Origin: Methanomicrobiales archaeon HGW-Methanomicrobiales-3
Lineage (GTDB): Archaea > Halobacteriota > Methanomicrobia > Methanomicrobiales > Methanospirillaceae
Assembly: GCA_002839605.1 (NCBI GenBank)
Contig: PGYK01000008.1
Coordinates: forward strand, 1 to 64,000
DNA: 64,000 nt
Reading direction: 5' to 3'
In this document: in pieces, positions 15,568 to 23,988 of the stretch
Numbering within the stretch: the first letter of the stretch is position 1
How the letters are laid out: the number at the start of each line of letters is the position of its first letter
Position numbers and translations under genes: made by a program
The notes under the pieces: generated by a model
Told to the model about the DNA's origin: nothing
Database searches by the model: none
The model's input: only the letters and a program-made list of their open reading frames with translations

Positions 15568-17487
15568 ATGCAAATTGAAGAACGGCTCAGGGAGCTCAAG
15601 GAGAAGATCAACGATAAGGTGCCAAAGGGCATCACCGTAACGCAGGTGGAATTTGAAGGGCCGGAACTGGTCATCTATACTGACGACCCGAAACGGTTCG
15701 CTGACGAAGCCGATCTTATCAGGATCCTTGCCCGGGACCTGCGCAAACGTATCGTGGTCCGGCCAACGATCCTTGAAGATCCCGAGAAAGCGTACAATGA
15801 TATCAAAGAAGTGGTTCCCGAAACTGCCGGCATTACCGACATCTTCTTTGACGCAGATACCGGGGAGGTACTCATTGAAGCAGAAAAACCCGGTGTTGTC
15901 ATTGGCAAGAACGGCACCACCCTGCGGGACATCACCCGACACATCGGCTGGACCCCGAAAGTTGTCCGGACACCGCCCATCGAGAGTTCAACGGTCAAGC
16001 AGGTCCGGCAGTACCTCCGATCCGTCAACGAGGAACGCAAGCAGTTCCTCAGAACGATCGGCCGCAGGATCCACCGCGATCTCCCGGGAAAGGATGAGGC
16101 AACAAAAGACGCCCCAAAAAAAGACCAGTGGGTCCGGGTCACCACGCTCGGGTGCTGCCGGGAAGTCGGCAGGGCGGCTTTCCTGCTCTCAACACCCAAC
16201 AGCAAGGTCCTCATCGACTGCGGGGAGAAACCGGACAATGCGGGCGGCACCCCCTACCTCTATGTCCCCGAGATCCACCCCCTCTCCCAGCTTGATGCCG
16301 TTGTCCTCACCCACGCCCACCTTGACCACTGTGCCCTCATCCCGCTGCTCTACAAGTACGGGTACGAAGGCCCGGTCTATGCAACACCACCCACCCGGGA
16401 CCTCTCGGCCATGCTCCAGCTGGACTACCTCGACGTTATCCACAAGGAAGACCGGAAGATTCCCTACTCCTCAAACGAAGTCAAGACCTATATCCGGCAC
16501 TCCATCACCCTCAACTATGGCAGTGTGACCGACATTGCGCCGGATATGAAACTCACGTTCCACAATGCCGGGCATATCCTTGGCTCGGCCATCGCCCACT
16601 TCCACGTGGGTGACGGGATGTACAACATCGCGTTCACCGGCGACTTCAACTATGCCAAGAGCCGGCTCTTCAACCCGGCCGTCAACCAGTTCCCCCGGCT
16701 TGAGGCCATCTTCATGGAAAGCACGTACGGCGGCAGCAATGACTTCCAGCAGCCACGGCTTGAAGCGGAGGGCCGGCTCTACGAGACCGTCAATACGGTC
16801 ATCCAGCGCGGCGGCAAGGTTATCATCCCGGCCTTTGCCGTGGGCAGATCGCAGGAAGTGATGCTTGCCCTCGAAGAAGGCATGCGTCTTGAGAAGATCC
16901 CAAAAGTCAAGATCTACCTTGACGGCATGATCCGCGAGGCAACCGCCATCCATACCACCTACCCCGAGTATCTCAACAACGAGCTCCGGAACCTCATCTT
17001 CCGCGAGGGGATGAACCCGTTCCTTTCAGAATGTTTCCAGCAGGTGGACTCCTCCGAGCTCCGCGAGAAAGTGATCAGCGGCGACCCCTGTGTCATCATC
17101 ACCACCAGCGGTATGCTCAATGGCGGCCCGGTCATGGAGTACCTCCAGAACCTTGCCGATGACGAGAAGAATGCCCTCATCTTTGTCGGGTACCAGGCCG
17201 ATGGCACGTACGGGCGCCGGATCCAGAAGGGCTGGCGCGAGGTACCGATGGGAAGGAAAGGCACCATCACCATCAACCTTGAGATCGTAACCGTTGACGG
17301 GTTCTCCGGCCACTCCGACCGCCGGCAGCTGATGAATTTCATCGGGCAGATCCAGCCAAGGCCCGAGAAGATCTTCTGCATCCATGGCGATGAGAACAGT
17401 ACCATCGATCTCGCCAGTTCCATCTACAAACGGTACCACATCGAGACGCACTCTCCCATGAACCTTGAGACCTATCGCATGGTCTGA
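15568..17487 (+). CDS. fttA: Transcription termination factor/ribonuclease aCPSF1 (FttA)
   Basis: A 639-aa beta-CASP metallo-beta-lactamase nuclease, the archaeal CPSF73 homologue that cleaves nascent RNA at U-rich sites and terminates transcription. Two N-terminal KH-like domains (about 1-70 and 75-145, the second with VVIGKNGTTLRDITRHIG) precede the MBL domain with LTHAHLDHCALIP (HxHxDH), FHNAGHILGSA and FTGDFNY. The beta-CASP insert includes FAVGRSQEVML and TTSGMLNGGPVMEYL. The C-terminal motif GFSGHSDRRQLMNFI completes the metal site. It is probably cotranscribed with psmB. An MFS gene follows after 9 bases. Confidence 0.95.
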   Translation: MQIEERLRELKEKINDKVPKGITVTQVEFEGPELVIYTDDPKRFADEADLIRILARDLRKRIVVRPTILEDPEKAYNDIKEVVPETAGITDIFFDADTGEVLIEAEKPGVVIGKNGTTLRDITRHIGWTPKVVRTPPIESSTVKQVRQYLRSVNEERKQFLRTIGRRIHRDLPGKDEATKDAPKKDQWVRVTTLGCCREVGRAAFLLSTPNSKVLIDCGEKPDNAGGTPYLYVPEIHPLSQLDAVVLTHAHLDHCALIPLLYKYGYEGPVYATPPTRDLSAMLQLDYLDVIHKEDRKIPYSSNEVKTYIRHSITLNYGSVTDIAPDMKLTFHNAGHILGSAIAHFHVGDGMYNIAFTGDFNYAKSRLFNPAVNQFPRLEAIFMESTYGGSNDFQQPRLEAEGRLYETVNTVIQRGGKVIIPAFAVGRSQEVMLALEEGMRLEKIPKVKIYLDGMIREATAIHTTYPEYLNNELRNLIFREGMNPFLSECFQQVDSSELREKVISGDPCVIITTSGMLNGGPVMEYLQNLADDEKNALIFVGYQADGTYGRRIQKGWREVPMGRKGTITINLEIVTVDGFSGHSDRRQLMNFIGQIQPRPEKIFCIHGDENSTIDLASSIYKRYHIETHSPMNLETYRMV

Positions 17488-17496
17488 TCCCCGGCT

Positions 17497-18585
17497 ATGA
17501 CCCTGAGGACAAAACTCACCCTCTTTTCTGGCATCTTCTGTGTGATGGCACTCTCGAATGCCATCGTCCCCGTCCTTTCGTCCTATGGCTCAGCTTCATC
17601 ATTGCACGGCATGATCTATGCCGCGTATTTTCTTGGCGCGTTTGTCACCACGCTTCCGGCCGGTATCCTGTCAGATCGGCTTGGCAGGATCCTGCTCATC
17701 CGTACAGGTCTTGCCATCACGGTGACAAGCGGCCTCTTCCTTGTGGTGACCCGGGATCCGCTCCTGGTCCTGTCTGCCCGGTTCATCGAAGGGATCGGAG
17801 CCGGCCTCTTTGTTGCTGCAACCATGTCATACGTGAACAGCGAACCCGATCACGTGCAGATGAGCGGGTGGCTGATGGCATCCATGAATGCCGGTCTTGT
17901 GGCCGGTCTCCTCATGACCGGATGGCTTGCTGCCCTCCGGTCCCTGCCGGCTTCAGGCATCCTCCTGTTCTCGCTCCTTTCGGCAGTTCCGGCCCTGGCG
18001 GCGTTTTTTGTTCATGAACCTGAACTGCCGGTCACCGCGTATCCGGTCGGAACGGTCAGCCGGTTCATCATACAATTTGGCTGGCTCTGGTACTCAACGA
18101 TCATACTCATTGGTATCACCGGGGTTGTCACTTCCCTTTACCCGAAATATTCGGGCGCCCCGTCCGATATCCTTGGTTTCTGGATCGCAGGCATGAGCAT
18201 CGCAACGATAGCCGCGGTGCTCATCTTTTCCCGGACTTCTCTTTCCCCACAACCGACCATTCGCCTGGCTGCCATTCTTTTAGGGGTAGCTGCCATCATC
18301 ACCTATTATACCGCGGCGGGTTTCCTGCTTATCGGAGCGCTGGCCGGCGTGATCATGATCGCGCAGATGGCATTCCTTGCACAGGTCCCCCGCCACCAGG
18401 GCGTCCTTATGGGGCTCTTCTCAACAACCAGCTATCTCGGTATGGCCCTCCTTCCGGTTCTTGCCGGGTTTATTGCCGAAAGCATGGGGTTCTTTGTTGC
18501 GTTCGCCAGTCTTGCCGTGGCTGCGGCAAGCGTTGCTGCCACGATCGGGTTCTGCTCCTGCACGCCCGAATCTCCGGGTACATAA
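17497..18585 (+). CDS. MFS transporter
   Basis: A 362-aa major facilitator superfamily permease with about 11-12 hydrophobic segments. The loop 2-3 signature is GILSDRLGRILLIRTGLA, and the segment 4-5 region is RFIEGIGAGLFVAATMSYVN, both typical of drug- or sugar-type MFS carriers. Substrate unknown. The gene begins 9 bases after the aCPSF1 stop, so it may be read from the same transcript, though no functional link is evident. Confidence 0.85.
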   Translation: MTLRTKLTLFSGIFCVMALSNAIVPVLSSYGSASSLHGMIYAAYFLGAFVTTLPAGILSDRLGRILLIRTGLAITVTSGLFLVVTRDPLLVLSARFIEGIGAGLFVAATMSYVNSEPDHVQMSGWLMASMNAGLVAGLLMTGWLAALRSLPASGILLFSLLSAVPALAAFFVHEPELPVTAYPVGTVSRFIIQFGWLWYSTIILIGITGVVTSLYPKYSGAPSDILGFWIAGMSIATIAAVLIFSRTSLSPQPTIRLAAILLGVAAIITYYTAAGFLLIGALAGVIMIAQMAFLAQVPRHQGVLMGLFSTTSYLGMALLPVLAGFIAESMGFFVAFASLAVAAASVAATIGFCSCTPESPGT

Positions 18586-18652
18586 GGTCATGGGGTGGCC
18601 GATTGCGAACAATAGATTCATCTGCGATTAAGGGAAATTTCACGATGAGAAT

Positions 18653-19639
18653 ATGAGATCTACCTTTTTCGTCCTGATCCTCGTGGTTTTGCTTCTGCTG
18701 GTTCCTGCGGTGATGGCAGAAGATGCCCTTGAATGGTACACGCGGGGGCAGAACGCGGCAACGGTCGGCAATCACGATCTTGCGATCACGTATTACAACA
18801 ATGCCCTTGCACAGAACCCGAACTACGCACAGGCCCTTGCCGGTAAGGCGGCATCCCTGAATGCGAAGGGAGAATATGCCCAGGCCCTCCCTGTAGCAGA
18901 AGCTGCAGTAGCACTCCGTTCAACGGATAGCGTTGCGCTGAATGCCCGGGCGCTTGCCCACTTTGGGATGGGGAACTATAACGATGCGGTCGTGGCATAT
19001 GACCAGCTCTTTGTGGTCCAGCAGAACCGGGCTGATGCATGGTGCAACCAGGGATATGCGTACCTCCAGATGGAAGAGTATAGCGCAGCGGTGGTATCGT
19101 ATGATCAATGCACAAAGATGGATCCTCTGAATTTCATGTCCTGGAACTACCTGGGAAAAGCGTACATGAGCCTTGAAAAGTACGATCAGGCACTCAAATC
19201 TTTTGATCATGCAACCGTCATTACTGTCACGAACGCAACGGTCTGGAACAGCAAGGGTCTTGCGCTCATAGCACTCGACCGGCCGCAGGACGCACTTGAA
19301 TGTTTCAAGAAAGCCCTGGGTATCGATCCGAATTATGCCGAGGCAAAAAAGAACCGCGAGGAGACGACCGGCAAGCAGCAGACCATCCATATTGTCGGGA
19401 CAATTACCCCTGAGCCGACCATCAGCCGGATCGGGACATTTTATACCACGGCAACTCCCGTCCAGGAACCGGTTCCTGTAACACCTGCCATTGAGACACC
19501 GGCAGCGGGAGAGACCAAAATGCCTGTCGGGACCAGCACGGTGCCTAAAAAGACAACCTATTCCCCGTTATCTCCCCTCACCATCCTTGCAGCACTCGTC
19601 GCTGCCGGCTGTGCGGCGGCATGCCTGATCCGGAAATAA
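18653..19639 (+). CDS. Secreted, membrane-anchored TPR protein
   Basis: A 328-aa protein with an N-terminal signal peptide (FFVLILVVLLLLVPAVMAED) and about six tetratricopeptide repeats between residues 24 and 215, with repeated patterns such as YYNNALAQNPNYAQAL and FKKALGIDPNYAEAK. A Thr/Pro-rich stalk (about 240-300) follows, then a single C-terminal helix (LTILAALVAAGCAAACL) and a short basic tail. The layout suggests a cell-surface scaffold held in the membrane. It faces the M20 peptidase gene tail to tail across a T-run. Confidence 0.8.
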   Translation: MRSTFFVLILVVLLLLVPAVMAEDALEWYTRGQNAATVGNHDLAITYYNNALAQNPNYAQALAGKAASLNAKGEYAQALPVAEAAVALRSTDSVALNARALAHFGMGNYNDAVVAYDQLFVVQQNRADAWCNQGYAYLQMEEYSAAVVSYDQCTKMDPLNFMSWNYLGKAYMSLEKYDQALKSFDHATVITVTNATVWNSKGLALIALDRPQDALECFKKALGIDPNYAEAKKNREETTGKQQTIHIVGTITPEPTISRIGTFYTTATPVQEPVPVTPAIETPAAGETKMPVGTSTVPKKTTYSPLSPLTILAALVAAGCAAACLIRK

Positions 19640-19647
19640 CCGGGCTC

Positions 19648-19655
19648 TTTTTTTT
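19648..19655 (+). terminator. Oligo-T terminator candidate
   Basis: Eight T residues directly after the TPR gene stop (19639) and reaching into the stop codon of the convergent M20 peptidase gene. Probably the plus-strand termination tract; the minus-strand gene has no clear tract of its own here. Confidence 0.4.
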
Positions 19656-20820
19656 AAGAATAGTTCTTCATTACGTTTTCGTACACCTGCACCGCATTCT
19701 CAAGCGAGTCGATCCGGACGCATTCATCAACGGCATGGAGCAGGGGGAGTTCTCCGGGACCGTACTCGAGCACGGAAAAACCTGCCGAGCGCAGGTGCCG
19801 GGCATCGCTTGCCGCCCACTGGACGATCGGAAAGACGCTGCCCCCGTACACCTCCGTAATTGCGGCACAGGTACGGCGAACAATCGTGCAGTCCGGGCTG
19901 GTGAACGATGGATTGTGCGTCTCCTCTTTTTGGATCGTTGCGCTGGTTGCATGGGCAGTAATTGCGGCCAGTAATGCGGGAATATTCACGCCCCACGGGA
20001 CCCGGAACTCGACTTCAAGACTGCAATGCTGTGCCACGACATTGGATTTCTCGCCGCCGCGGATGGTGCCGGGATTGAAGGTGAGCCGTTTCAGGATTGA
20101 TTCAGCACCGTCAAGGGAAAATTCACGAGACAGGACGCCGGAGGACTTGCGGATGATCTCTTCGAGATGAGGGTCAACCATGTGCTCCACATCATACAGC
20201 CCACGGATATAATCCAAAAACTGCATGGCTTCCATAATAGCGCTGGTCCCGACAGCCGGGTACAGGGATCCGTGGCCGGGCCTGCCGGAAAAATCCATGC
20301 TGATCCGCATGAGCCCTTTCTGACCAATGGACGGGTGCCGGGAGGGGGTCGGTTCGGCAATGATGCAGTCGCAGGGTGACAGGGCATTATCGGCAAGGAG
20401 CCGGCGGATCCCGTTCTCGCCTCCGGTCTCCTCGTCACAGACAAAGACCAGGTTTGCGGGAAGATCAGATGTCTTCTCTAAAAACCTCTCGCAGGCAGAG
20501 AGGATGGCAGCACATCCGCCTTTCATGTCCGTTGAACCGCGGCCGTACACGTACTGGTCGTCAATGATGCCCGAGAAGGGTACATTCGTCCAGCCGGACC
20601 CCAGTGCCGGGACCACATCGACATGTCCGCAGAGCATGAGATCTTTTGCCGGCCCGGTGGTGACAAGATTGTCCTGGCCGTCGGGAGATCCGATTACGCG
20701 GGACTTCACACCGATACTTTCTAGGAACGACCGGATGTACTCAATGCAATCGGTTGTTTTACTGGGCGGGTTCTCGGTGTTGATCTTCACGAGGTCTGAA
20801 CAGATCCGGCTGACGTGCAT
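19654..20820 (-). CDS. M20 family metallopeptidase, ArgE/DapE-like
   Basis: A 388-aa zinc hydrolase of the ArgE/DapE/ACY1 family. Metal ligands and catalytic residues appear in order: LMLCGHVDVVP (His), YGRGSTDMKGG (bridging Asp), CDEETGGENG (catalytic Glu plus ligand Glu), IIAEPT (ligand), and LLHAVDECVRI near the C-terminus (His). A dimerisation domain with SGRPGHGSLYP is inserted in the middle. It may remove succinyl or acetyl groups from an amino acid. The dap genes here are of the short pathway and lie elsewhere, so a true DapE role is uncertain. A hypothetical gene on the same strand precedes it by 20 bases. Confidence 0.85.
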   Translation of the reverse strand: MHVSRICSDLVKINTENPPSKTTDCIEYIRSFLESIGVKSRVIGSPDGQDNLVTTGPAKDLMLCGHVDVVPALGSGWTNVPFSGIIDDQYVYGRGSTDMKGGCAAILSACERFLEKTSDLPANLVFVCDEETGGENGIRRLLADNALSPCDCIIAEPTPSRHPSIGQKGLMRISMDFSGRPGHGSLYPAVGTSAIMEAMQFLDYIRGLYDVEHMVDPHLEEIIRKSSGVLSREFSLDGAESILKRLTFNPGTIRGGEKSNVVAQHCSLEVEFRVPWGVNIPALLAAITAHATSATIQKEETHNPSFTSPDCTIVRRTCAAITEVYGGSVFPIVQWAASDARHLRSAGFSVLEYGPGELPLLHAVDECVRIDSLENAVQVYENVMKNYS

Positions 20821-20840
20821 GATGGAGGTCCGGTATTCAA

Positions 20841-21344
20841 TTATGTCTGGGCGCAGTACGTCCTGAACAGGGTTCCAAGCGAGGCGTCATCGTAGATGCT
20901 TTTTAAGAACTCCGGCTCAAAGAACTCGTCGATGACGGCAACGAAGAATCCCGGCTTCAGCGGAACCTTACTGTCCGGGTCAAGCTGGATCCGGAAACTC
21001 CGGTAACTGGCCTCGTCTTCGGTATCGTAGATCATCTGCCAGAGCGAGGGAAGAGCGGAGAATTTCTCCGGCCGGTTCTCCCGGAGCCAGTTGACAAAGC
21101 CGGGGAATTTTGCCCGGTCACCTTTCTTCTCCTCGTCGATTCTCCAGCGGAGATATTCCCCGGCCATGATATTTTTCGGCGATGCGACGTTGTATGCATA
21201 GATACCCGCTGTGTAGTCGATATGGGCGAGGGTATCGATGAAATAGAAGTAGAGCACTTTGTTAAATCCGCTGGTGTCCTGCAGGATCAGCGTCTTCTCG
21301 TACAGGTAATCGAGCACACCGAGATACTCGTTTTCTTCTGTCAT
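20841..21344 (-). CDS. Conserved hypothetical protein, 167 aa
   Basis: A 167-residue soluble, acidic and aromatic-rich protein. No signal peptide, metal motif or membrane segment is seen. Patterns such as YLYEKTLILQDTSGFNKVL and FYFIDTLAHIDYTAGIYAY suggest a mostly helical fold. It precedes the M20 peptidase gene by 20 bases on the same strand, so the two are probably cotranscribed. The family is not recognised. Confidence 0.65.
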   Translation of the reverse strand: MTEENEYLGVLDYLYEKTLILQDTSGFNKVLYFYFIDTLAHIDYTAGIYAYNVASPKNIMAGEYLRWRIDEEKKGDRAKFPGFVNWLRENRPEKFSALPSLWQMIYDTEDEASYRSFRIQLDPDSKVPLKPGFFVAVIDEFFEPEFLKSIYDDASLGTLFRTYCAQT

Positions 21345-21964
21345 AGCCGGTAGGTTCGATGCGGGATTGTAAATACGTTCTCCTCATGCACAAGGACGGG
21401 AAGCGGGTGGAAGGCAGGGGAAAACGGGCCGGGAAATTTTTTTGAGCCCCTCGTCTGGTCCCCACGTTGTGTGGTCCTTCGTTTCTTTGGAATGGTGGGC
21501 GCAGATCGACTTTTCCATCACCGGGAGCTCCGTGAGGATCCCCTCCCTTTAAAAAACTCGAACCTGTATTCATCGTACAGGAGTTTGCCACCATCGGGCG
21601 GTGTACTATTGTTTTACCCGGCCCGCAGGCCCCAGGTCCCGGCAAGGGAAAGAATATTCTGATTTTACCTCGGAATGGAACGGGATCCTGGAGGGATTTT
21701 TCGTGCGGGGGCATGACCGGTCCGGAGCTGATGAGAACAAAGTACACCGCCCGACCCCCCACATAGCCCATTGGTTTTTTTTAGAATTGCGAGAGGTATT
21801 ACGAGGTGAAATGTCCGTCAGGTGCGGGTGGCGGGATGTGGGGGGTCGGGCGGTGTACTAAAGATTTTGAGGAGGAAAAGGGAGGCTTATACCCCATTGA
21901 AAAACACCGGGTGCTGTCAGGGCACGGAACTGGCAGAAAGTTTCAGTACGGGATCCCAACTCTG
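21345..21964. other. Gene-poor 620-base stretch with inverted repeats
   Basis: No convincing protein gene is seen on either strand between the hypothetical gene at 21344 and the toxin-antitoxin relic. The stretch is rich in dyad structures. One is AAACTC..GAGTTT enclosing CCTGTA..TACAGG at about 21554-21586. Another is the long inverted repeat at 21741-21858, listed separately. A further copy of TCGGGCGGTGTACTA lies at 21594-21608. Open frames here are short and lack start signals or family features. It may be the decayed remainder of accessory DNA or may carry a structured RNA. Confidence 0.5.
21741..21858. repeat. Long inverted repeat, arms of 23-24 bases
   Basis: The left arm at 21741-21764 begins AGTACACCGCCCGA and the right arm at 21836-21858 ends TCGGGCGGTGTACT. 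The arms are reverse complements except that the central C-run has six bases on the left and the G-run five on the right. About 71 bases separate them. A partial third copy of the arm (TCGGGCGGTGTACTA) occurs at 21594-21608. The arms could form a long hairpin in RNA or mark the ends of a small non-autonomous element; no target-site duplication was identified. Confidence 0.7.
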
Positions 21965-22404
21965 TTATTTCCGTGTTTTTTCGTTCCCTATGATATGCCG
22001 GATCTCCGTTTTCAGGCCGGGCAGTATATTCCTGGCATTGTCCATGAGGATAGTATCTTTGATACCGAAATACCCGAAGATGATGACATCGCGGAACACG
22101 GCAATCTTCTTCCAGGCGGTGTCCGGATGCCGATTCCGGGATCCTCCGGGAGGTTCTTCACGGCCTTACCTGTCACTTTTAAAATCCTGATGACGGCATT
22201 CCTGTGCCAGAAGTGGTCTTTGAGGTAGAACGTGCAGTCCATGTAATTGTCAAACGTCTCTTTTCTCCTGCGGGATGCGACGATGACATCCACATCGCTG
22301 TCTGCCCGCTCCTCGCCACGTATGAATGATCCAAAAATGCCGATGGTTGCAACACTGAACCGGGATTTACGTTCCGGTTCGTGCTGGCGGGTTTTTGTTC
22401 AGAA
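21965..22404 (-). pseudogene. Relic MntA nucleotidyltransferase fused to frameshifted HepT
   Basis: The minus strand first encodes an MNT nucleotidyltransferase core: ATIGIFGSFIRGEERADSDV keeps the GSx10DxD motif, followed by KETFDNYMDCTFYLKDHF. This runs in frame into the middle of a HepT/DUF86 HEPN protein (NAVIRILKVTGKAVKNLPED). The frame then shifts by one base, and the HepT C-terminus continues as RHPDTAWKKIAVFRDVIIFG and ends at TAA 21965. There is no start codon before the MNT motif. The usual MNT C-terminus and HepT N-terminus are missing, and the HEPN Rx4HxY motif reads RDVIIFGY with Phe for the key His. This is a collapsed MntA-HepT toxin-antitoxin pair. Confidence 0.82.
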
Positions 22405-22421
22405 GACGCAAAGGCAGATGG

Positions 22422-23300
22422 TCACTTATAAAACGGTTCCCGGAGCGCTACAGCTTTCTGGAACAATTCCTCAAGCTCCCCCCCGCTCTTCCCGCGTATG
22501 TCAACATGGTTGTCAGTGCGCAGCAGGCAGGGTTTGAGTTTCCCGTCCGAAGTCACGCGAAGCCGGTTGCAGAAAGCGCAGAACTCTGAGTTGTGCCGGG
22601 GCCGGACCACCTCGACCTCGGCTCCATCAAGACAATATTTCTTACGGTGATGCATCCGGCGCGTGATGATCTGCTTTGACCGGGCGGCAAGCGAATCCTC
22701 AAGCCCGTCCAGTTTACTGTGATGATCGCAGGCATTGAAATCCATGAGCTCGATGAGCTGGAGGACGAGGTTGCGGTTGCCTCGAATGTATGAGAGGAAG
22801 TCATCGATCTCGTGGTCATTGATCCCTTCGAGCACCACCATGTTGATCTTGATGGGTGTGAGACCGGCGTCAAGGGCAGCCTCCATACCGGCAAGAACAT
22901 CATCAAGTTTGTCAGAACCGGTGATCTTTTTGTAGGTCTCGCGGTTGATAGAATCGAGGCTTACATTCACCCGCTTCATGCCCGCTGCCTTCAGGTCATG
23001 GGCATACTTTTGTAAGAGAATCCCGTTTGTCGTCATCGAGGATTCCATTGATGGCGGGACCGACCGGACGATGTCTACGATATCCGGCCGCAGGAGCGGT
23101 TCGCCTCCCGTGAACTTGACGCTACGGATCTCAAATTTTGCGGCTACCCGCAGGATCTCCGCGATCTCTTCCTGAGATAACTCAGCCTTCGGGTTCAGCT
23201 CACCCTCGCGGTGGCAGTAAATGCAGTTCAGGTTGCATTTCGGGGTGAGGCTGATCCGGATATTACTGATCGGACGGTTGAAGGGATCCTTGAGAAGCAT
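22422..23300 (-). CDS. moaA: GTP 3',8-cyclase MoaA
   Basis: Radical SAM enzyme, 292 aa, that starts molybdopterin synthesis by rearranging GTP. This pathway is needed for the Mo/W formylmethanofuran dehydrogenase of methanogens. The N-terminal [4Fe-4S]-SAM site is LTPKCNLNCIYCHREGE (CxxxCxxC), with SVKFTGGEPLLR for SAM binding. The second cluster is set by FCAFCNRLRVTSDGKLKPC (CxxCx13C). Ends with a short tail (LREPFYK), slightly shorter than bacterial MoaA and lacking the C-terminal GG, as usual in archaea. It lies 9 bases downstream of rlmE on the same strand. Confidence 0.9.
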   Translation of the reverse strand: MLLKDPFNRPISNIRISLTPKCNLNCIYCHREGELNPKAELSQEEIAEILRVAAKFEIRSVKFTGGEPLLRPDIVDIVRSVPPSMESSMTTNGILLQKYAHDLKAAGMKRVNVSLDSINRETYKKITGSDKLDDVLAGMEAALDAGLTPIKINMVVLEGINDHEIDDFLSYIRGNRNLVLQLIELMDFNACDHHSKLDGLEDSLAARSKQIITRRMHHRKKYCLDGAEVEVVRPRHNSEFCAFCNRLRVTSDGKLKPCLLRTDNHVDIRGKSGGELEELFQKAVALREPFYK

Positions 23301-23309
23301 GGTGCAGTA

Positions 23310-23891
23310 TCAGTCCACGAAGTTCTTTGCAATGATGTAGAGCTCGGTGCTCCCTTTGCGGCTTGACTTGGTACTTAAGGTCTTGACCGCGTGGAAATGC
23401 TGTTTTGTGTCAGCGTAAAGTTCAGGGAAATCCGTGCCCTGGAAGGATTTGACCACGAAATTTCCGCCATGCTTTAAGACATTGCAGGCAAACGCCAGGG
23501 CCTGTTCGTTCAGCTCGATGATCCGGGCCTGGTCATAGCTCTTGTGACCGGAGAGTTTGGGGGCTGCATCGCAGACAACAACGTTGACGATGCCAAGCAT
23601 GCTTCTGACCTGCTCCAGGATCTCCTTATCGTTGAGATCGCCTTCAAGGGTCTCCACCCCGTCAAGATGGGCAATGGGGTTGAGATCGATTCCCACAACC
23701 CGGGCGTCCGTGAGTGTCCGGAGCACCTGCAGCCAGCTTCCCGGTGCAGCGCCGAGGTCAACAATATTATCGTTGCGCCGGATAATGTCGAATTTCTTCT
23801 GGATCTCCATAAGTTTGTACGCAGCACGGGAGCGGTAACCCTCGTGTTTTGCCCGCATGTAGGCCTTGTCATATCCCCATTGTGAACCCAT
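23310..23891 (-). CDS. rlmE: 23S rRNA (uridine-2'-O-)-methyltransferase RlmE/FtsJ
   Basis: A 193-aa FtsJ-family 2'-O-methyltransferase. The K-D-K-E catalytic tetrad can be followed: Lys in YRSRAAYKLMEIQKKF, Asp in VVVCDAAPKLSGH, Lys in GGNFVVKSFQG, and Glu in SRKGSTELYIIA. SAM motif I is IVDLGAAPGSWLQVL. It is expected to methylate a U in the A-loop region of 23S rRNA. The gene is divergent from pcn across a 97-base promoter region and continues into moaA. Confidence 0.93.
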   Translation of the reverse strand: MGSQWGYDKAYMRAKHEGYRSRAAYKLMEIQKKFDIIRRNDNIVDLGAAPGSWLQVLRTLTDARVVGIDLNPIAHLDGVETLEGDLNDKEILEQVRSMLGIVNVVVCDAAPKLSGHKSYDQARIIELNEQALAFACNVLKHGGNFVVKSFQGTDFPELYADTKQHFHAVKTLSTKSSRKGSTELYIIAKNFVD

Positions 23892-23988
23892 CGTATTGTT
23901 TTCTCCAAAATTATGGGTTGTAAACCCAAAACGCTATAATTAACGTAGGACGATATACTGTATAAGAGATTGTATTAAGGGGTAAGCG
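23892..23988. promoter_or_regulatory. Divergent promoter region rlmE/pcn
   Basis: A 97-base AT-rich gap between divergent genes. CTATAATTA at about 23934-23942 is close to symmetrical and could serve as TATA box for either direction. For pcn it would place the start near 23965, leaving a leader with AAGGGG 6-12 bases before the ATG. Position-based inference only. Confidence 0.4.
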
